The translations under genes were made by a program, and so were the position numbers. From positions 868,001 to 932,000 of the forward strand of contig NZ_WLYK01000001.1 of assembly GCF_009707545.1 (NCBI RefSeq): a DNA stretch of 64,000 nucleotides, written 5' to 3'. Shown piece after piece: positions 36,676 through 45,456 of this stretch. The notes under the pieces were generated by a model, which worked only from the letters and a program-made list of their open reading frames with translations, did not search any database and was not told the DNA's origin. Source of the DNA: Nakamurella alba (GTDB lineage: Bacteria > Actinomycetota > Actinomycetes > Mycobacteriales > Nakamurellaceae). The first letter of the stretch is position 1. Each line of letters starts with the position of its first letter.

Positions 36676-38337
36676 ATGACCAGCACCACCTCCGGACCCA
36701 CCCTGCGGCTGCCCTGGTGGAGCGGCGGCGAGACCAACGCCTTCTTCGGCCTGGCCTTCAACATCCTGGTGAACGTGCTCACGCTGACCACGTTGATGAT
36801 CTTCGTGGTGAACGTCCCGGCCGGTGACGTGCTCGGTACGGTCCTGCCTGCGCTCGGGATCGCCCTGGTGGCCGGCAATCTCTACTACACGCTGCTGGCC
36901 CGGCGACTGGCGCGCAAGGAGAACCGGACCGACGTCGCGGCGCTGCCCTACGGGCCCAGCGTGCCGCACATGTTCATCGTCGTGTTCGTGATCATGCTGC
37001 CGATCTACCTGCGGACCGGAGATCCGTTGCAGGCCTGGGAGGCCGGGCTCGCCTGGGCCTTCGTCATCGGGGTGATCGTGCTGCTCGGCGCGTTCGTCGG
37101 GCCGTTCCTGCGCAGGATCACCCCGCGCGCCGCACTGCTGGGCACGCTGGCCGGCATCTCGATCACCTTCATCTCCATGCGGCCGGCCGCCCAGATCTGG
37201 GAGGCCGCCTGGATCGGCCTGCCGGTCCTCGGCATCATCCTGGTCGGCTTCTTCACCGGGTTGAAGCTGCCGGGCAACATCCCGATCGGCCTGGCCGCGC
37301 TGCTGGTCGGCACCGCCATCGGCTGGATCGGCGGATACATGTCGGCGCCGGACGTCTCGGCCGCCGTCCGGGACATCGCCGTCGCAGTGCCGACCCTCAA
37401 CATCGACATGCTGTTCCAGGGACTCTCGGATCTCGGACCACTGCTGGCCACCGCGATCCCGCTCGGCGTCTACAACTTCCTCGAGGCGATGAGCAACGTG
37501 GAGAGCGCGGCCGCGGCAGGGGACAGCTACAACCTGCGCAGCGTCCTGCTCGCCGACGGCACCGGCGCCATCATCGGATCCGCGCTGGGGTCGCCGTTCC
37601 CGCCGGCCGTCTACATCGGTCATCCCGGCTGGAAGGAGGCCGGCGGCCGCGCCAGCTACTCGCTGGCCAGCGGCGTGGTGGTGGCGGTGCTCTGCTTCCT
37701 GGGGCTGTTCGGGTTGCTCGCCGCGGTACTTCCGCTGCCCGCGATCGTGCCGATCCTGCTGTACATCGGCCTGCTGATCGGCGCGCAGGCGTTCCAGTCG
37801 GTCCCGCGGCTGCACGCCGCGGCGGTGGTGGCCGCGCTGATCCCCAACCTCGCGGCGTGGGGGGCCGGGCTGATCGACAATGCGCTCTCCGCAGCCGGAA
37901 CCACGGCCGCGGAGGTGGGGGAGGAGTCGCTGGCCGGGGCCGGCCTCGTCTACCACGGGCTGCGCGTACTCGGTCAGGGGGCGACGCTGGCCGGCATGGT
38001 GCTCGGCGCCATCGTCACCTTCATCCTCGACCGCAAGCTCTTCCTCGCCGCGATCGGTGCCGGGGTGGGGGCGGTGCTGACCTTCATCGGACTGCTGCAC
38101 GCCGAGGAGGTGAAGTGGGCGGCGGCACCGGGGATCGCCCTCGGTTACGTGCTGCTCGCGGTGGTGCTCGCGCTGATCGGGCTGAGCCGCCGCGGCGAGA
38201 CCGGTGGCGATCCGGCCGACGAACTCGTCGATCCGGTCGCCCACGAGGGCGAGGACGTCCCGGTCGAGGCCCAGGAGGCCGCGCCGGCCCCCGCCGCGTC
38301 GACCCGCATCGTCAAGGGCGAACCCACCACCGCCTGA
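36676..38337 (+). CDS. NCS2-type (AzgA-like) permease
   Basis: 553 residues with about 12-13 hydrophobic helices and a charged C-terminal tail of about 50 residues. RTDVAALPYGPSVPHMF near 85 and a NFLEAMSNVESAAAAGDSYNLRSVL block near 272 resemble nucleobase:cation symporter 2 / AzgA-type proteins. Its position, 19 bp after the hydrolase, suggests it imports biuret or a related ureide. ATG 36676 follows GGAAAGGAGA. The substrate is inferred from context only. Confidence 0.8.
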   Translation: MTSTTSGPTLRLPWWSGGETNAFFGLAFNILVNVLTLTTLMIFVVNVPAGDVLGTVLPALGIALVAGNLYYTLLARRLARKENRTDVAALPYGPSVPHMFIVVFVIMLPIYLRTGDPLQAWEAGLAWAFVIGVIVLLGAFVGPFLRRITPRAALLGTLAGISITFISMRPAAQIWEAAWIGLPVLGIILVGFFTGLKLPGNIPIGLAALLVGTAIGWIGGYMSAPDVSAAVRDIAVAVPTLNIDMLFQGLSDLGPLLATAIPLGVYNFLEAMSNVESAAAAGDSYNLRSVLLADGTGAIIGSALGSPFPPAVYIGHPGWKEAGGRASYSLASGVVVAVLCFLGLFGLLAAVLPLPAIVPILLYIGLLIGAQAFQSVPRLHAAAVVAALIPNLAAWGAGLIDNALSAAGTTAAEVGEESLAGAGLVYHGLRVLGQGATLAGMVLGAIVTFILDRKLFLAAIGAGVGAVLTFIGLLHAEEVKWAAAPGIALGYVLLAVVLALIGLSRRGETGGDPADELVDPVAHEGEDVPVEAQEAAPAPAASTRIVKGEPTTA

Positions 38338-38426
38338 TCCGGCACCGCAGACCAGGGCGTGCGAGTCACGCCCTCCCTCCGCTCCGTCCGACCCGCCCCC
38401 GACCGGGTCGGACGGAGTGGTTGCCC

Positions 38427-38563
38427 CGGAGTGGTTGCGAGGCGGGCTGGCGCGTGAGCGACCGAGGTACGAGGGAGTGACGCGGCAGCTGAAGCCGCCG
38501 AGCAGGCCACGACATCAGGCACTGCGGCACCTAAAGCCGCCGAGCAGGCCACGACCATCAAGC
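38427..38563 (+). repeat. Dispersed intergenic repeat, copy A with partial second unit
   Basis: A full unit (38427-38520) starts CCGGAGTGGTTGCGAGGCGG and ends GGCCACGACATCAGGC, followed by a 43-bp copy of the unit's 3' half (38521-38563). A stray copy of its first 12 bp is at 38412-38424. It lies between the permease stop and the gltX promoter. Other copies: 50585-50849, 54156-54251 (inverted) and 60453-60492. Confidence 0.9.
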
Positions 38564-38573
38564 ACAGCCGGAC

Positions 38574-38579
38574 TAGGCT
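38574..38579 (+). promoter_or_regulatory. -10 box of gltX
   Basis: TAGGCT lies 9 bp before the gltX ATG; the transcript would have almost no leader. No good -35 match is seen. Confidence 0.5.
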
Positions 38580-38588
38580 GACCAGGCC

Positions 38589-40109
38589 ATGACCGAGACG
38601 CCTGCTCCCGCCGCCACTGCCCCAGCCGCTCTGACCCCGACGGCCGCGGGCCGCCCGGTCCGCGCCCGCTTCTGCCCGTCGCCCACCGGCACCCCGCACG
38701 TCGGGCTGGCCCGGACCGCGCTGTTCAACTGGGCGTTCGCCCGGCACCACGGCGGGACCCTGGTGTTCCGGATCGAGGACACCGACGCCGCGCGGGATTC
38801 CGAGGAGTCATACCAGGCGATCGTCGAGGCGATGCAGTGGCTCGGCCTGGACTGGGACGAGGGCCCGATCGTCGGCGGGCCGCACGAGCCGTACCGGCAG
38901 AGCGAGCGGCGGGAGATCTACCGGGACGTCGCCGCCCGGCTGCTCGCGGCCGGTCATCTGTACGAGTCCTGGTCCACCACCGACGATGTCACCGCCCGCC
39001 ACCTGGCCGCCGGCCGGGACCCGAAGCTCGGTTACGACAACTTCGACCGGGTGCCGGACGCGAAGCTGGTCGCCGCCGCGCGGGAGGCCGGCCGGGCCCC
39101 GGTGCTGCGGCTGCGGATGCCGGACGCCGACATCTCGTTCACCGACCTGGTGCGCGGACCCATCACCTTCCCGGCCGGGTCCGTCCCGGACCCGGTGCTG
39201 GTGCGTGGCAACGGAGAACCGCTGTACACCTTGGTGAACCCGGTCGACGACGCGCTGATGGGCATCACCCACGTGCTGCGCGGCGAGGACCTGCTGCCCT
39301 CCACCCCGCGGCAGATCGCCCTGTACGCCGCGCTGACCGACATCGGCGTCGCGCGGTACACACCGGAGTTCGGGCACATGCCCTTCGTCACCGGTGAGGG
39401 CAACCGCAAGCTGTCCAAGCGGGATCCGCAGTCCGACCTCTTCCAGTACCGGCGCGACGGGTTCCTCCCGGAGGGGATGGTCAACTACCTGGCGCTGCTC
39501 GGCTGGTCGCTCGCCGACGACCGCGACATCTTCGGCACCGACGAGCTCGTCGCCGCTTTCGACGGGCACCGCATCTCCGGGAACCCGGCGCGGTTCGACC
39601 GCAAGAAGGCGGAGGCGATCAACGCCAGCCACGTCCGGCTGCTCGACGCCGACGAGTTCGCGGTCCGGCTCACCGAGTTCATCGAGACCCGGGACGGCGC
39701 ACGGCTCTCCGATGCCCACCAGGGGCTCGTCGTCGCGGCGGCGCCGCTCGTGCAGGAGCGGTGCGTGCTGCTGTCGGACGCGGCGCTGATGCTGGACTTC
39801 CTGCTCACGACCGACTTCCGGGTGGACGAGGCGGCCGCGGCGAAGAACCTGGGGGAGGCCGCACAGCCGGTGCTGGCCGCCGCGATCGGCGCCCTCGAGG
39901 CGCTGCCGGAGTTCACCGCCGCCCCGATCGAGGAGGCGCTCAAGGCCGCGCTGATCGACGGACTCGGTCTCAAGCCGCGGGTCGCGTTCGCCGCGGTGCG
40001 GGTGGCGACGACCGGACGCACGATCTCGCCGCCGCTGTACGAGTCGCTGGAGCTGCTCGGCCGGGAGACCTCCCTGCAGCGCCTGCGCGCCGCGCTGACC
40101 GGTGCCTGA
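38589..40109 (+). CDS. gltX: Glutamyl-tRNA synthetase
   Basis: 506-residue class I synthetase. [25 protein letters not shown] contains the HIGH-equivalent (PHVG), given here by its ends; the KMSKS-equivalent is [12 protein letters not shown] near residue 275. A 20-residue Ala/Pro lead precedes the catalytic fold. With GatCAB at 10215-13630 it probably charges both tRNA-Glu and tRNA-Gln, which follow at 41044 and 41222. ATG 38589; the stop is overlapped by the HAD gene. Confidence 0.96.
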   Translation: MTETPAPAATAPAALTPTAAGRPVRARFCPSPTGTPHVGLARTALFNWAFARHHGGTLVFRIEDTDAARDSEESYQAIVEAMQWLGLDWDEGPIVGGPHEPYRQSERREIYRDVAARLLAAGHLYESWSTTDDVTARHLAAGRDPKLGYDNFDRVPDAKLVAAAREAGRAPVLRLRMPDADISFTDLVRGPITFPAGSVPDPVLVRGNGEPLYTLVNPVDDALMGITHVLRGEDLLPSTPRQIALYAALTDIGVARYTPEFGHMPFVTGEGNRKLSKRDPQSDLFQYRRDGFLPEGMVNYLALLGWSLADDRDIFGTDELVAAFDGHRISGNPARFDRKKAEAINASHVRLLDADEFAVRLTEFIETRDGARLSDAHQGLVVAAAPLVQERCVLLSDAALMLDFLLTTDFRVDEAAAAKNLGEAAQPVLAAAIGALEALPEFTAAPIEEALKAALIDGLGLKPRVAFAAVRVATTGRTISPPLYESLELLGRETSLQRLRAALTGA

Positions 40110-40935
40110 GCCGCGCGCGGCGGCCGGGACGGTGCTGCCGGTCGAGGCCGTGCTGTTCGACATCGACGACACCCTGGTCGACTTCCACGGCGCCGCCATG
40201 TCGGCGCTGGCCGAGGCGACGGCGGTGATCCGCGGGCAGCTGGAGGTCGATGCGGGACGGTTGGTCGAGCTCTGGGAATCGCTCAACGACCGGGAGTACG
40301 GCCGGTTCCTCTCCGGCGAACTGGACTTCGACGCCATGCGGAACGCCCGGATGCAGGCCCTGCTCGGCGAACTCGACCCGGAGCGGGTCACGGCGTGGGA
40401 CCACCGCCTCGTCGAGGAGCAGCGCAACTCCTCGATCTTCGGCTTCTACACACTGTTCCCCGACGTGCGGCCGTGCCTGGACCGGTTGCGGGAACAGGGC
40501 ATCGCGGTCGGCATCATCAGCAACAGCGACGGCGACTACCAGCGCCGGAAGCTGCGCACGGTGGGGCTGCACGAGTTCGTCGACACCGCCGTCTGCTCCG
40601 GTGATGTCGGGGTCTCGAAGCCGGATCCGGCCATCTTCACCCTGGCCGTCGAGCAGCTCGGGGTGCACCCGGCGCACGCGGTCTACGTCGGCGACCGGTG
40701 GTTCACCGACACCGTCGGTGCGCTGCGGGCCGGCCTCGGCGGAGTCTGGCTGAACCGGGAACGGCGACCCCGGCCGGAGGTGCCGACGGCGGCCGAGGAC
40801 GTGTGCGGCCCGGACGACGGGTCCGATCCGACCCTCGGCCGGCTGTTCGCGGAGATCGGCTCGCTCGACGACCTCCGGGTGGTCCCGCGGTCGGCCCGGA
40901 CCGGCGGGGCGGCGGCGGGCGACGCGGCCCGCTGA
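40102..40935 (+). CDS. HAD-superfamily hydrolase
   Basis: 277 residues. Motif [15 protein letters not shown] near residue 20, motif [12 protein letters not shown] near 135, the Lys in [10 protein letters not shown] near 175, and motif [20 protein letters not shown] near 200. It fits small phosphatases of the phosphoglycolate/YjjG type; the substrate is unknown. The GTG at 40102 overlaps the gltX end by 8 bp, so it is coupled to it. The C-terminal 40 residues are low complexity. Confidence 0.88.
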   Translation: MPEPRAAAGTVLPVEAVLFDIDDTLVDFHGAAMSALAEATAVIRGQLEVDAGRLVELWESLNDREYGRFLSGELDFDAMRNARMQALLGELDPERVTAWDHRLVEEQRNSSIFGFYTLFPDVRPCLDRLREQGIAVGIISNSDGDYQRRKLRTVGLHEFVDTAVCSGDVGVSKPDPAIFTLAVEQLGVHPAHAVYVGDRWFTDTVGALRAGLGGVWLNRERRPRPEVPTAAEDVCGPDDGSDPTLGRLFAEIGSLDDLRVVPRSARTGGAAAGDAAR

Positions 40936-41043
40936 GACCGCGGGACGGCACCCGGAGCCGCGGCCTGCGGATTTCTGTTGCGGTGCGGTTGCCTGTACGA
41001 TCGTTCCTCGGTGCTGCCGCCGGGAACGGACCGGCAGAGACCT

Positions 41044-41115
41044 TGGGGTATGGTGTAATTGGCAACACTATGGATTCTGATTCCATCATTCTAGGTTCGA
41101 GTCCTAGTACCCCAG
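41044..41115 (+). tRNA. tRNA-Gln (CTG anticodon)
   Basis: Acceptor arms TGGGGTA (41044-41050) and TACCCCA (41108-41114), with the U1-A72 pair and G73 typical of tRNA-Gln. The anticodon loop TTCTGAT is closed by ATGGA/TCCAT, giving CTG; the T arm is CTAGG-TTCGAGT-CCTAG. CCA is not encoded. A possible -10 box TACGAT is at 40996-41001. Confidence 0.95.
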
Positions 41116-41221
41116 CGATGCGAGTGGTCAAGCGGCCGCCCGCCATCGGGTAGAGTGTTCGAGGCTCCTCAGGGAGCAGCAACACCAGGGACGGCCTTCA
41201 CCGGCGGTCCCGATCTCCTAG

Positions 41222-41294
41222 GGCCCCGTCGTCTAGCGGCCTAGGACGCCGCCCTCTCACGGCGGTAGCGAGGGTTCGAATCCCTTCGGGGCTA
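41222..41294 (+). tRNA. tRNA-Glu (CTC anticodon)
   Basis: Acceptor GGCCCCG / CGGGGCT, with a G1-U72 wobble pair as in mycobacterial tRNA-Glu; D arm TCTAGCGGCCTAGGA; anticodon stem CCGCC/GGCGG around CTCTCAC (anticodon CTC); T arm AGGG-TTCGAAT-CCCT. CCA not encoded. A -10-like TAGAGT is at about 41151-41156 and a terminator follows at 41301. Confidence 0.95.
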
Positions 41295-41300
41295 CGCGAG

Positions 41301-41330
41301 AAGCCCGGCATCGGACACGATGCCGGGCTT
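41301..41330 (+). terminator. Terminator after tRNA-Glu
   Basis: A 13-bp perfect stem (AAGCCCGGCATCG with its complement) around a GACA loop, 6 bp after the tRNA. It may also serve the convergent iclR gene. Confidence 0.8.
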
Positions 41331-41365
41331 CAGTCGTCTCCGGGCCCGGAGACCGTGTCCGTGCG

Positions 41366-41410
41366 GGGCAGCGGCCGGCCGGGCAGCGGCCGGCCGGGCA
41401 GCGGTCAGGG
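41366..41410. repeat. 15-bp tandem repeat, three copies
   Basis: GGGCAGCGGCCGGCC twice, then GGGCAGCGGTCAGGG, ending directly at the stop codon of the iclR gene (minus strand, 41411). Confidence 0.85.
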
Positions 41411-42112
41411 TCACAGCCGGGCGGTGAGCGCCTCCGAGGCCTCGACCAGGTCGCCGGCCCAGCGCTCACCCGGCCGCCGCCCGATCCGCTCCACCGGGCC
41501 GGACACCGAGACCGCTGCGATGACCGTGCCGCCGTGATCCCGCACGGGGGCGGACACCGAGGCCACCCCGGGCTCGCGCTCGGCCACCGACTGGGCCCAG
41601 CCCCGACGGCGCACCTCGGCGAGCATCCGCTCGGTGAACCCGGCGCCGGGCAGCACTGCCCGCACGGTGGCCGGATCGGCGTAGGCCAGCAGCACCTTGG
41701 CGCCGGAGCCCGCTGTCATCGGCAGCCGGGCGCCCAGCGGCACCGTGTCCCGCAGGCCCGAGACCGGTTCGGCGGTGGCCACACAGACCCGGGAGAGGCC
41801 GTCGGCGCGGTAGAGCTGGACGCTCTCGCCCGTGCGGTCGCGCAGCCGCGGCAGCACGTCGGTGGCGGCGGTCACCAGGGGATCGGGTGCGCCGGCCGCC
41901 AGTGCGGCCAGCAGCGGCCCCGGACGCCAGCGCCCGTGGTGGTCCCGGACGAGCAGACCGTGCACCTCGAGCCCGACGGCGAGACGATGGGCGGTGGCCC
42001 GGGGCAGTCCGGTGGCCGCGCAGAGGTCGGCCAGGCCGACCGGCCCGGACGCGCTCGCACGGAGCACCTGCACCGACTTGTCGAGTACGCCGATGCCGCT
42101 AGACTGTCCCAT
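41411..42112 (-). CDS. IclR family regulator of leuCD (NdgR/LtbR-like)
   Basis: 233 residues: N-terminal helix-turn-helix (GIGVLDKSVQVLRASASGPV, LADLCAATGLPRATAHRL) and a C-terminal IclR effector domain (GARLPMTAGSGAKVLLAYA). It is divergent from leuC across 191 bp, the conserved position of the actinobacterial IclR proteins NdgR (Streptomyces) and LtbR (Corynebacterium), which control leucine genes. ATG 42112. A dyad at 42124-42138 may be its operator. Confidence 0.88.
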   Translation of the reverse strand: MGQSSGIGVLDKSVQVLRASASGPVGLADLCAATGLPRATAHRLAVGLEVHGLLVRDHHGRWRPGPLLAALAAGAPDPLVTAATDVLPRLRDRTGESVQLYRADGLSRVCVATAEPVSGLRDTVPLGARLPMTAGSGAKVLLAYADPATVRAVLPGAGFTERMLAEVRRRGWAQSVAEREPGVASVSAPVRDHGGTVIAAVSVSGPVERIGRRPGERWAGDLVEASEALTARL

Positions 42113-42123
42113 GAAGCGATACT

Positions 42124-42142
42124 AGATTCCCGAAATCTGGGA
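42124..42142. promoter_or_regulatory. Inverted repeat between iclR and leuC
   Basis: AGATT (42124-42128) and AATCT (42134-42138) around CCCGA, overlapped by TCCC / GGGA (42128-42131, 42139-42142). It sits 12 bp before the iclR ATG and 160 bp before leuC. Candidate autoregulatory site; short, so weak. Confidence 0.4.
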
Positions 42143-42303
42143 TGTCCAGCCGATCGGTGCAGGCCGCCGCACTGCCACGCCGCGATCCGTCGGACATCCC
42201 GGGACCGTCCGGCACCGGCTCTGCCGTCCCGACGACCGGGAGCGGTCATCGCTCCGCTCAACCACGCACGACGACACGGGAACGCACCGGAAAGGCCTGA
42301 GCA

Positions 42304-43719
42304 ATGGGGCGCACGCTGGCGGAGAAGGTCTGGGACGCACATGTGGTGCGCCGCACGGAAGGCGAGCCGGACCTGCTCTACATCGATCTCCACCTCGTCC
42401 ACGAGGTCACCAGCCCGCAGGCCTTCGACGGCCTCCGGCAGGCCGGGCGGCCCGTCCGCCGGCCGGATCTCACCCTGGCCACCGAGGACCACAACGTGCC
42501 GACCACCGGCATCAACCTGCCGATCGCCGACCAGGTCTCGCGGCTCCAGGTGGAGACGCTGCGCCGCAACTGCGAGGAGTTCGGGGTCCGGCTGTTCCCG
42601 ATGGGTGACGCCGAGCAGGGCATCGTGCACGTGGTCGGGCCGCAGCTCGGGATCACCCAGCCGGGCATGACGATCGTCTGCGGCGACTCGCACACCTCGA
42701 CCCACGGCGCCTTCGGGGCACTGGCTTTCGGCATCGGCACCAGTGAGGTCGAGCACGTCATGGCCACCCAGACGTTGCCGCTCAAGCCGTTCCGCACCAT
42801 GGCCATCACCGTCGAGGGCGAACTGCCGGACGGGGTCTCGGCCAAGGACCTGATCCTGGCGGTCATCGCGAAGATCGGCACCGGTGGTGGCCAGGGCTAC
42901 GTGCTGGAGTACCGCGGGCCGGCGATCCGGGCGCTGTCCATGGAAGCCCGGATGACCATCTGCAACATGTCGATCGAGGCGGGTGCCCGGGCCGGGATGA
43001 TCGCACCGGACGAGACCACCTTCGAGTTCGTCAAGGGACGTGAGCACGCCCCGACCGGCGCCGACTGGGACGAGGCGGTGGCCTGGTGGTCCTCGCTGAC
43101 CACCGACGACGACGCCGTTTTCGATGCCGAGGTGCTCATCGACGCCTCCACCCTCTCGCCGTTCGTGACCTGGGGCACGAATCCCGGTCAGGGACTGCCG
43201 CTGTCGGCCTCGGTGCCGGACCCGGCGCTGGTGGAGGGCGACACCGAGCGGGCCGCCGCCGAGCGGGCGCTGGAGTACATGGGTCTGACCGCAGGCACAC
43301 CTTTGCGTGACATCGGCATCGACACCGTCTTTCTCGGGAGCTGCACCAACGGCCGGATCGAGGACCTGCGCGAGGCCGCCGGCATCCTGCAGGGCCGGCA
43401 CATCAGCGAGACCCTGCGCATGCTCGTGGTTCCTGGCTCCATGCGGGTCAAGGCCCAGGCCGAGGCCGAGGGCCTGGACAAGGTCTTCGAGGCGGCGGGC
43501 GCCGAGTGGCGCAGTGCCGGTTGCTCGATGTGCCTGGGCATGAACCCGGACCAGCTGGCGCCGGGGGAGCGCAGTGCGTCCACCTCCAACCGGAACTTCG
43601 AGGGTCGCCAGGGCAAGGGCGGGCGCACGCATCTCGTGTCCCCGGCCGTCGCCGCCGCCACCGCGATCCGCGGGACGCTGTCCTCCCCGGCGGATCTGGA
43701 GCCGGCCCCGGTCGGCTGA
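42304..43719 (+). CDS. leuC: 3-isopropylmalate dehydratase large subunit
   Basis: 471-residue aconitase-family subunit with a 4Fe-4S cluster. Cluster cysteines are in [18 protein letters not shown] near residue 345 and [13 protein letters not shown] near 405; the N-terminal [15 protein letters not shown] and [11 protein letters not shown] are typical. ATG 42304 follows GGAAAGG. It pairs with leuD 77 bp downstream and, together with leuB, also serves the citramalate route. Confidence 0.96.
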   Translation: MGRTLAEKVWDAHVVRRTEGEPDLLYIDLHLVHEVTSPQAFDGLRQAGRPVRRPDLTLATEDHNVPTTGINLPIADQVSRLQVETLRRNCEEFGVRLFPMGDAEQGIVHVVGPQLGITQPGMTIVCGDSHTSTHGAFGALAFGIGTSEVEHVMATQTLPLKPFRTMAITVEGELPDGVSAKDLILAVIAKIGTGGGQGYVLEYRGPAIRALSMEARMTICNMSIEAGARAGMIAPDETTFEFVKGREHAPTGADWDEAVAWWSSLTTDDDAVFDAEVLIDASTLSPFVTWGTNPGQGLPLSASVPDPALVEGDTERAAAERALEYMGLTAGTPLRDIGIDTVFLGSCTNGRIEDLREAAGILQGRHISETLRMLVVPGSMRVKAQAEAEGLDKVFEAAGAEWRSAGCSMCLGMNPDQLAPGERSASTSNRNFEGRQGKGGRTHLVSPAVAAATAIRGTLSSPADLEPAPVG

Positions 43720-43796
43720 ACGCCGACCGCACCCGCAACGCCCCCGGTACCCACCGCGCTGCCGCCCGACGCAGCGACTCACGACAAGAGGTCGTC

Positions 43797-44396
43797 ATGG
43801 AAGCCTTCACCACCCACACCGGCGCCGGGATCCCGCTGCGCCGCAGCAACGTCGACACCGACCAGATCATCCCGGCGGTGTACCTCAAGCGGATCAACCG
43901 GACCGGTTTCGAGGACGGGCTGTTCGCCGCCTGGCGCTCGGATCCGACCTTCGTGCTGAACAACCCGGCCTTCTCGGGTGGATCGGTGCTGGTCGCGGGA
44001 CCGGACTTCGGCACCGGATCCTCGCGCGAGCACGCCGTCTGGGCGCTGCGGGACTACGGGATCCGGGCCGTGATCTCGTCGCGGTTCGCCGACATCTTCC
44101 GTGGGAACTCGGCGAAGGACGGTCTTCTCGCCGCCCAGGTCACCCAGGACGACGTCGAGCTGCTCTGGAAGCTGCTGGAGAACAACCCCGGGATGACGCT
44201 CACGGTGGACCTGCGCGAGCAGACGATCACCGCCGCCGACGGCACGGTGGTCGGTTTCCAGATCGATCCGTACACCCGCTGGCGTCTCCTCGAGGGCCTG
44301 GACGACATCTCGCTGACCCTGCGACATGCCGACGAGATCGAGAATTTCGAACAGGCCCGGCCGGCCTTCAAGCCCCGGGTCGAGGTCGCCGGCTGA
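43797..44396 (+). CDS. leuD: 3-isopropylmalate dehydratase small subunit
   Basis: 199 residues, the swivel domain partner of Leu[21 protein letters not shown] near residue 18 and [21 protein letters not shown] near 68 are diagnostic. ATG 43797 has AAGAGG 6 nt upstream. The leuC-leuD spacer shows nothing else. Confidence 0.96.
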   Translation: MEAFTTHTGAGIPLRRSNVDTDQIIPAVYLKRINRTGFEDGLFAAWRSDPTFVLNNPAFSGGSVLVAGPDFGTGSSREHAVWALRDYGIRAVISSRFADIFRGNSAKDGLLAAQVTQDDVELLWKLLENNPGMTLTVDLREQTITAADGTVVGFQIDPYTRWRLLEGLDDISLTLRHADEIENFEQARPAFKPRVEVAG

Positions 44397-44487
44397 TCCG
44401 GCCCCAGGGCCGCTCGGGCGCCGGGACCTGTTCCGGCGCAACCGTTCCCGAGAGGCATGTGAGCTCCGGGTAGGCGCCGGGAAGTAC

Positions 44488-44504
44488 CCCGGAGGGGCTC
44501 CGGG
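44488..44504 (+). terminator. Possible terminator after leuD
   Basis: CCCGGAG and CTCCGGG flank GGG. Short GC hairpin 91 bp after leuD with no T-run; a second hairpin CCACCG-GTCAT-CGGTGG follows at 44525-44541. Confidence 0.4.
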
Positions 44505-44550
44505 AGGGTCGAGAACCCTTGACACCACCGGTCATCGGTGGGCGTGGCTG

Positions 44551-44580
44551 TTGGCATTGTGGGCGAAACACGCCTACCGT
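44551..44580 (+). promoter_or_regulatory. Probable hupB promoter
   Basis: TTGGCA (44551-44556), 18-bp spacer, TACCGT (44575-44580). A second -35-like TTGACA lies at 44519-44524 without a matching -10 box. The start codon is 59 bp downstream, with GGGAGGGA as ribosome site. Confidence 0.5.
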
Positions 44581-44639
44581 GTGCGACGAGTCGGCCCTAC
44601 CCAACCCATCGGGGCCGTGAGGTCCTGGGAGGGACATCG

Positions 44640-45281
44640 ATGAACAAGACCGATCTGATCAACGCGCTGGCGGAAAAGCTGGACGGTGACAAGAAGGTCG
44701 CGCAGACCGCCGTCGAGGGTTTCATCGACCTGGTGCAGCGCGAGGTCCACAAGGGCGAGAGCGTCTCGATCTCCGGCTTCGGCGTCTTCGAGAAGCGTGC
44801 CCGCGCCGCCCGCACCGCGCGCAACCCGCGCACCGGTGAGGCTGTGAAGGTCCGCAAGACCACCGTTCCCGCCTTCCGCCCCGGCAAGTACTTCAAGGAC
44901 GTCATCGCCGGCGCCATCAAGCTGCCGAAGGCCACCGGCAAGCCCACCAGCGCCCGCGCCGCCGTCGCCGCCGCCAAGGCCGCGGTCACCGCCGCGCCGA
45001 CCCGGACCCGTGCCGCTGCCGCCAAGCCCGCTGCTGCCGCTGCGAAGCCGGCCACCACGCGGACCCGCGCCGCCGCCAAGCCCGCCGCCGCCCCGGCTGC
45101 CAAGGCTGCTCCGGCCGCCAAGCCGGCCACCACGCGGACCCGCGCCGCCGCCAAGCCCGCTGCTGCCGCTCCGGCCGCCGCGAAGCCGGCGACCCGGACC
45201 CGTGCCGCGGCCAAGCCGGCCGCTGCCGCCCCGGCTGCCAAGGCCACCCCGGCGCGCAAGCCGGCCGCCAAGAAGAAGTGA
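44640..45281 (+). CDS. hupB: HU-family nucleoid protein with basic C-terminal tail
   Basis: 213 residues. The first 90 are a complete HU fold ([38 protein letters not shown] by its ends, FRPGKYFKD). The remaining 120 are Ala/Lys/Arg/Pro-rich with repeated [11 protein letters not shown] units, a histone H1-like tail as in mycobacterial HupB. It binds and compacts DNA. The strong terminator at 45317-45351 follows. Confidence 0.95.
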   Translation: MNKTDLINALAEKLDGDKKVAQTAVEGFIDLVQREVHKGESVSISGFGVFEKRARAARTARNPRTGEAVKVRKTTVPAFRPGKYFKDVIAGAIKLPKATGKPTSARAAVAAAKAAVTAAPTRTRAAAAKPAAAAAKPATTRTRAAAKPAAAPAAKAAPAAKPATTRTRAAAKPAAAAPAAAKPATRTRAAAKPAAAAPAAKATPARKPAAKKK

Positions 45282-45316
45282 CACCGCCAGCCCGAAGGGG
45301 CTGACCGCAGCACCGC

Positions 45317-45351
45317 CGAACGGCCGGAACCCCACGGGTTCCGGCCGTTCG
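45317..45351 (+). terminator. Terminator after hupB
   Basis: A 16-bp perfect stem (CGAACGGCCGGAACCC and its complement) around a CAC loop, 35 bp after the hupB stop. Lies between convergent hupB and mutT1 and can serve both. Confidence 0.85.
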
Positions 45352-45391
45352 CCGTTCGGGTCGTCCTGTGCCGCAGGGGCTCCGGGGGGTC

Positions 45392-45456
45392 GGCTCAGAC
45401 CTGCGGCGGATGCCCGGCTCGGACCTGCTCCGGATGCCCGGCTCAGACCTGCGGCG
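45392..45456. repeat. 24-bp tandem repeat over the 3' end of mutT1
   Basis: Units 45392-45415, 45416-45439 and a 17-bp part unit 45440-45456. The part unit contains the mutT1 stop; on the minus strand the other two units restate the last codons (PQV-stop, then QVRAGHP-type sequence). Confidence 0.85.

Noticed and set aside
44519..44524. TTGACA as the -35 box of hupB
   Set aside because: No TANNNT box at 16-19 bp spacing; the TTGGCA-N18-TACCGT pair fits better.
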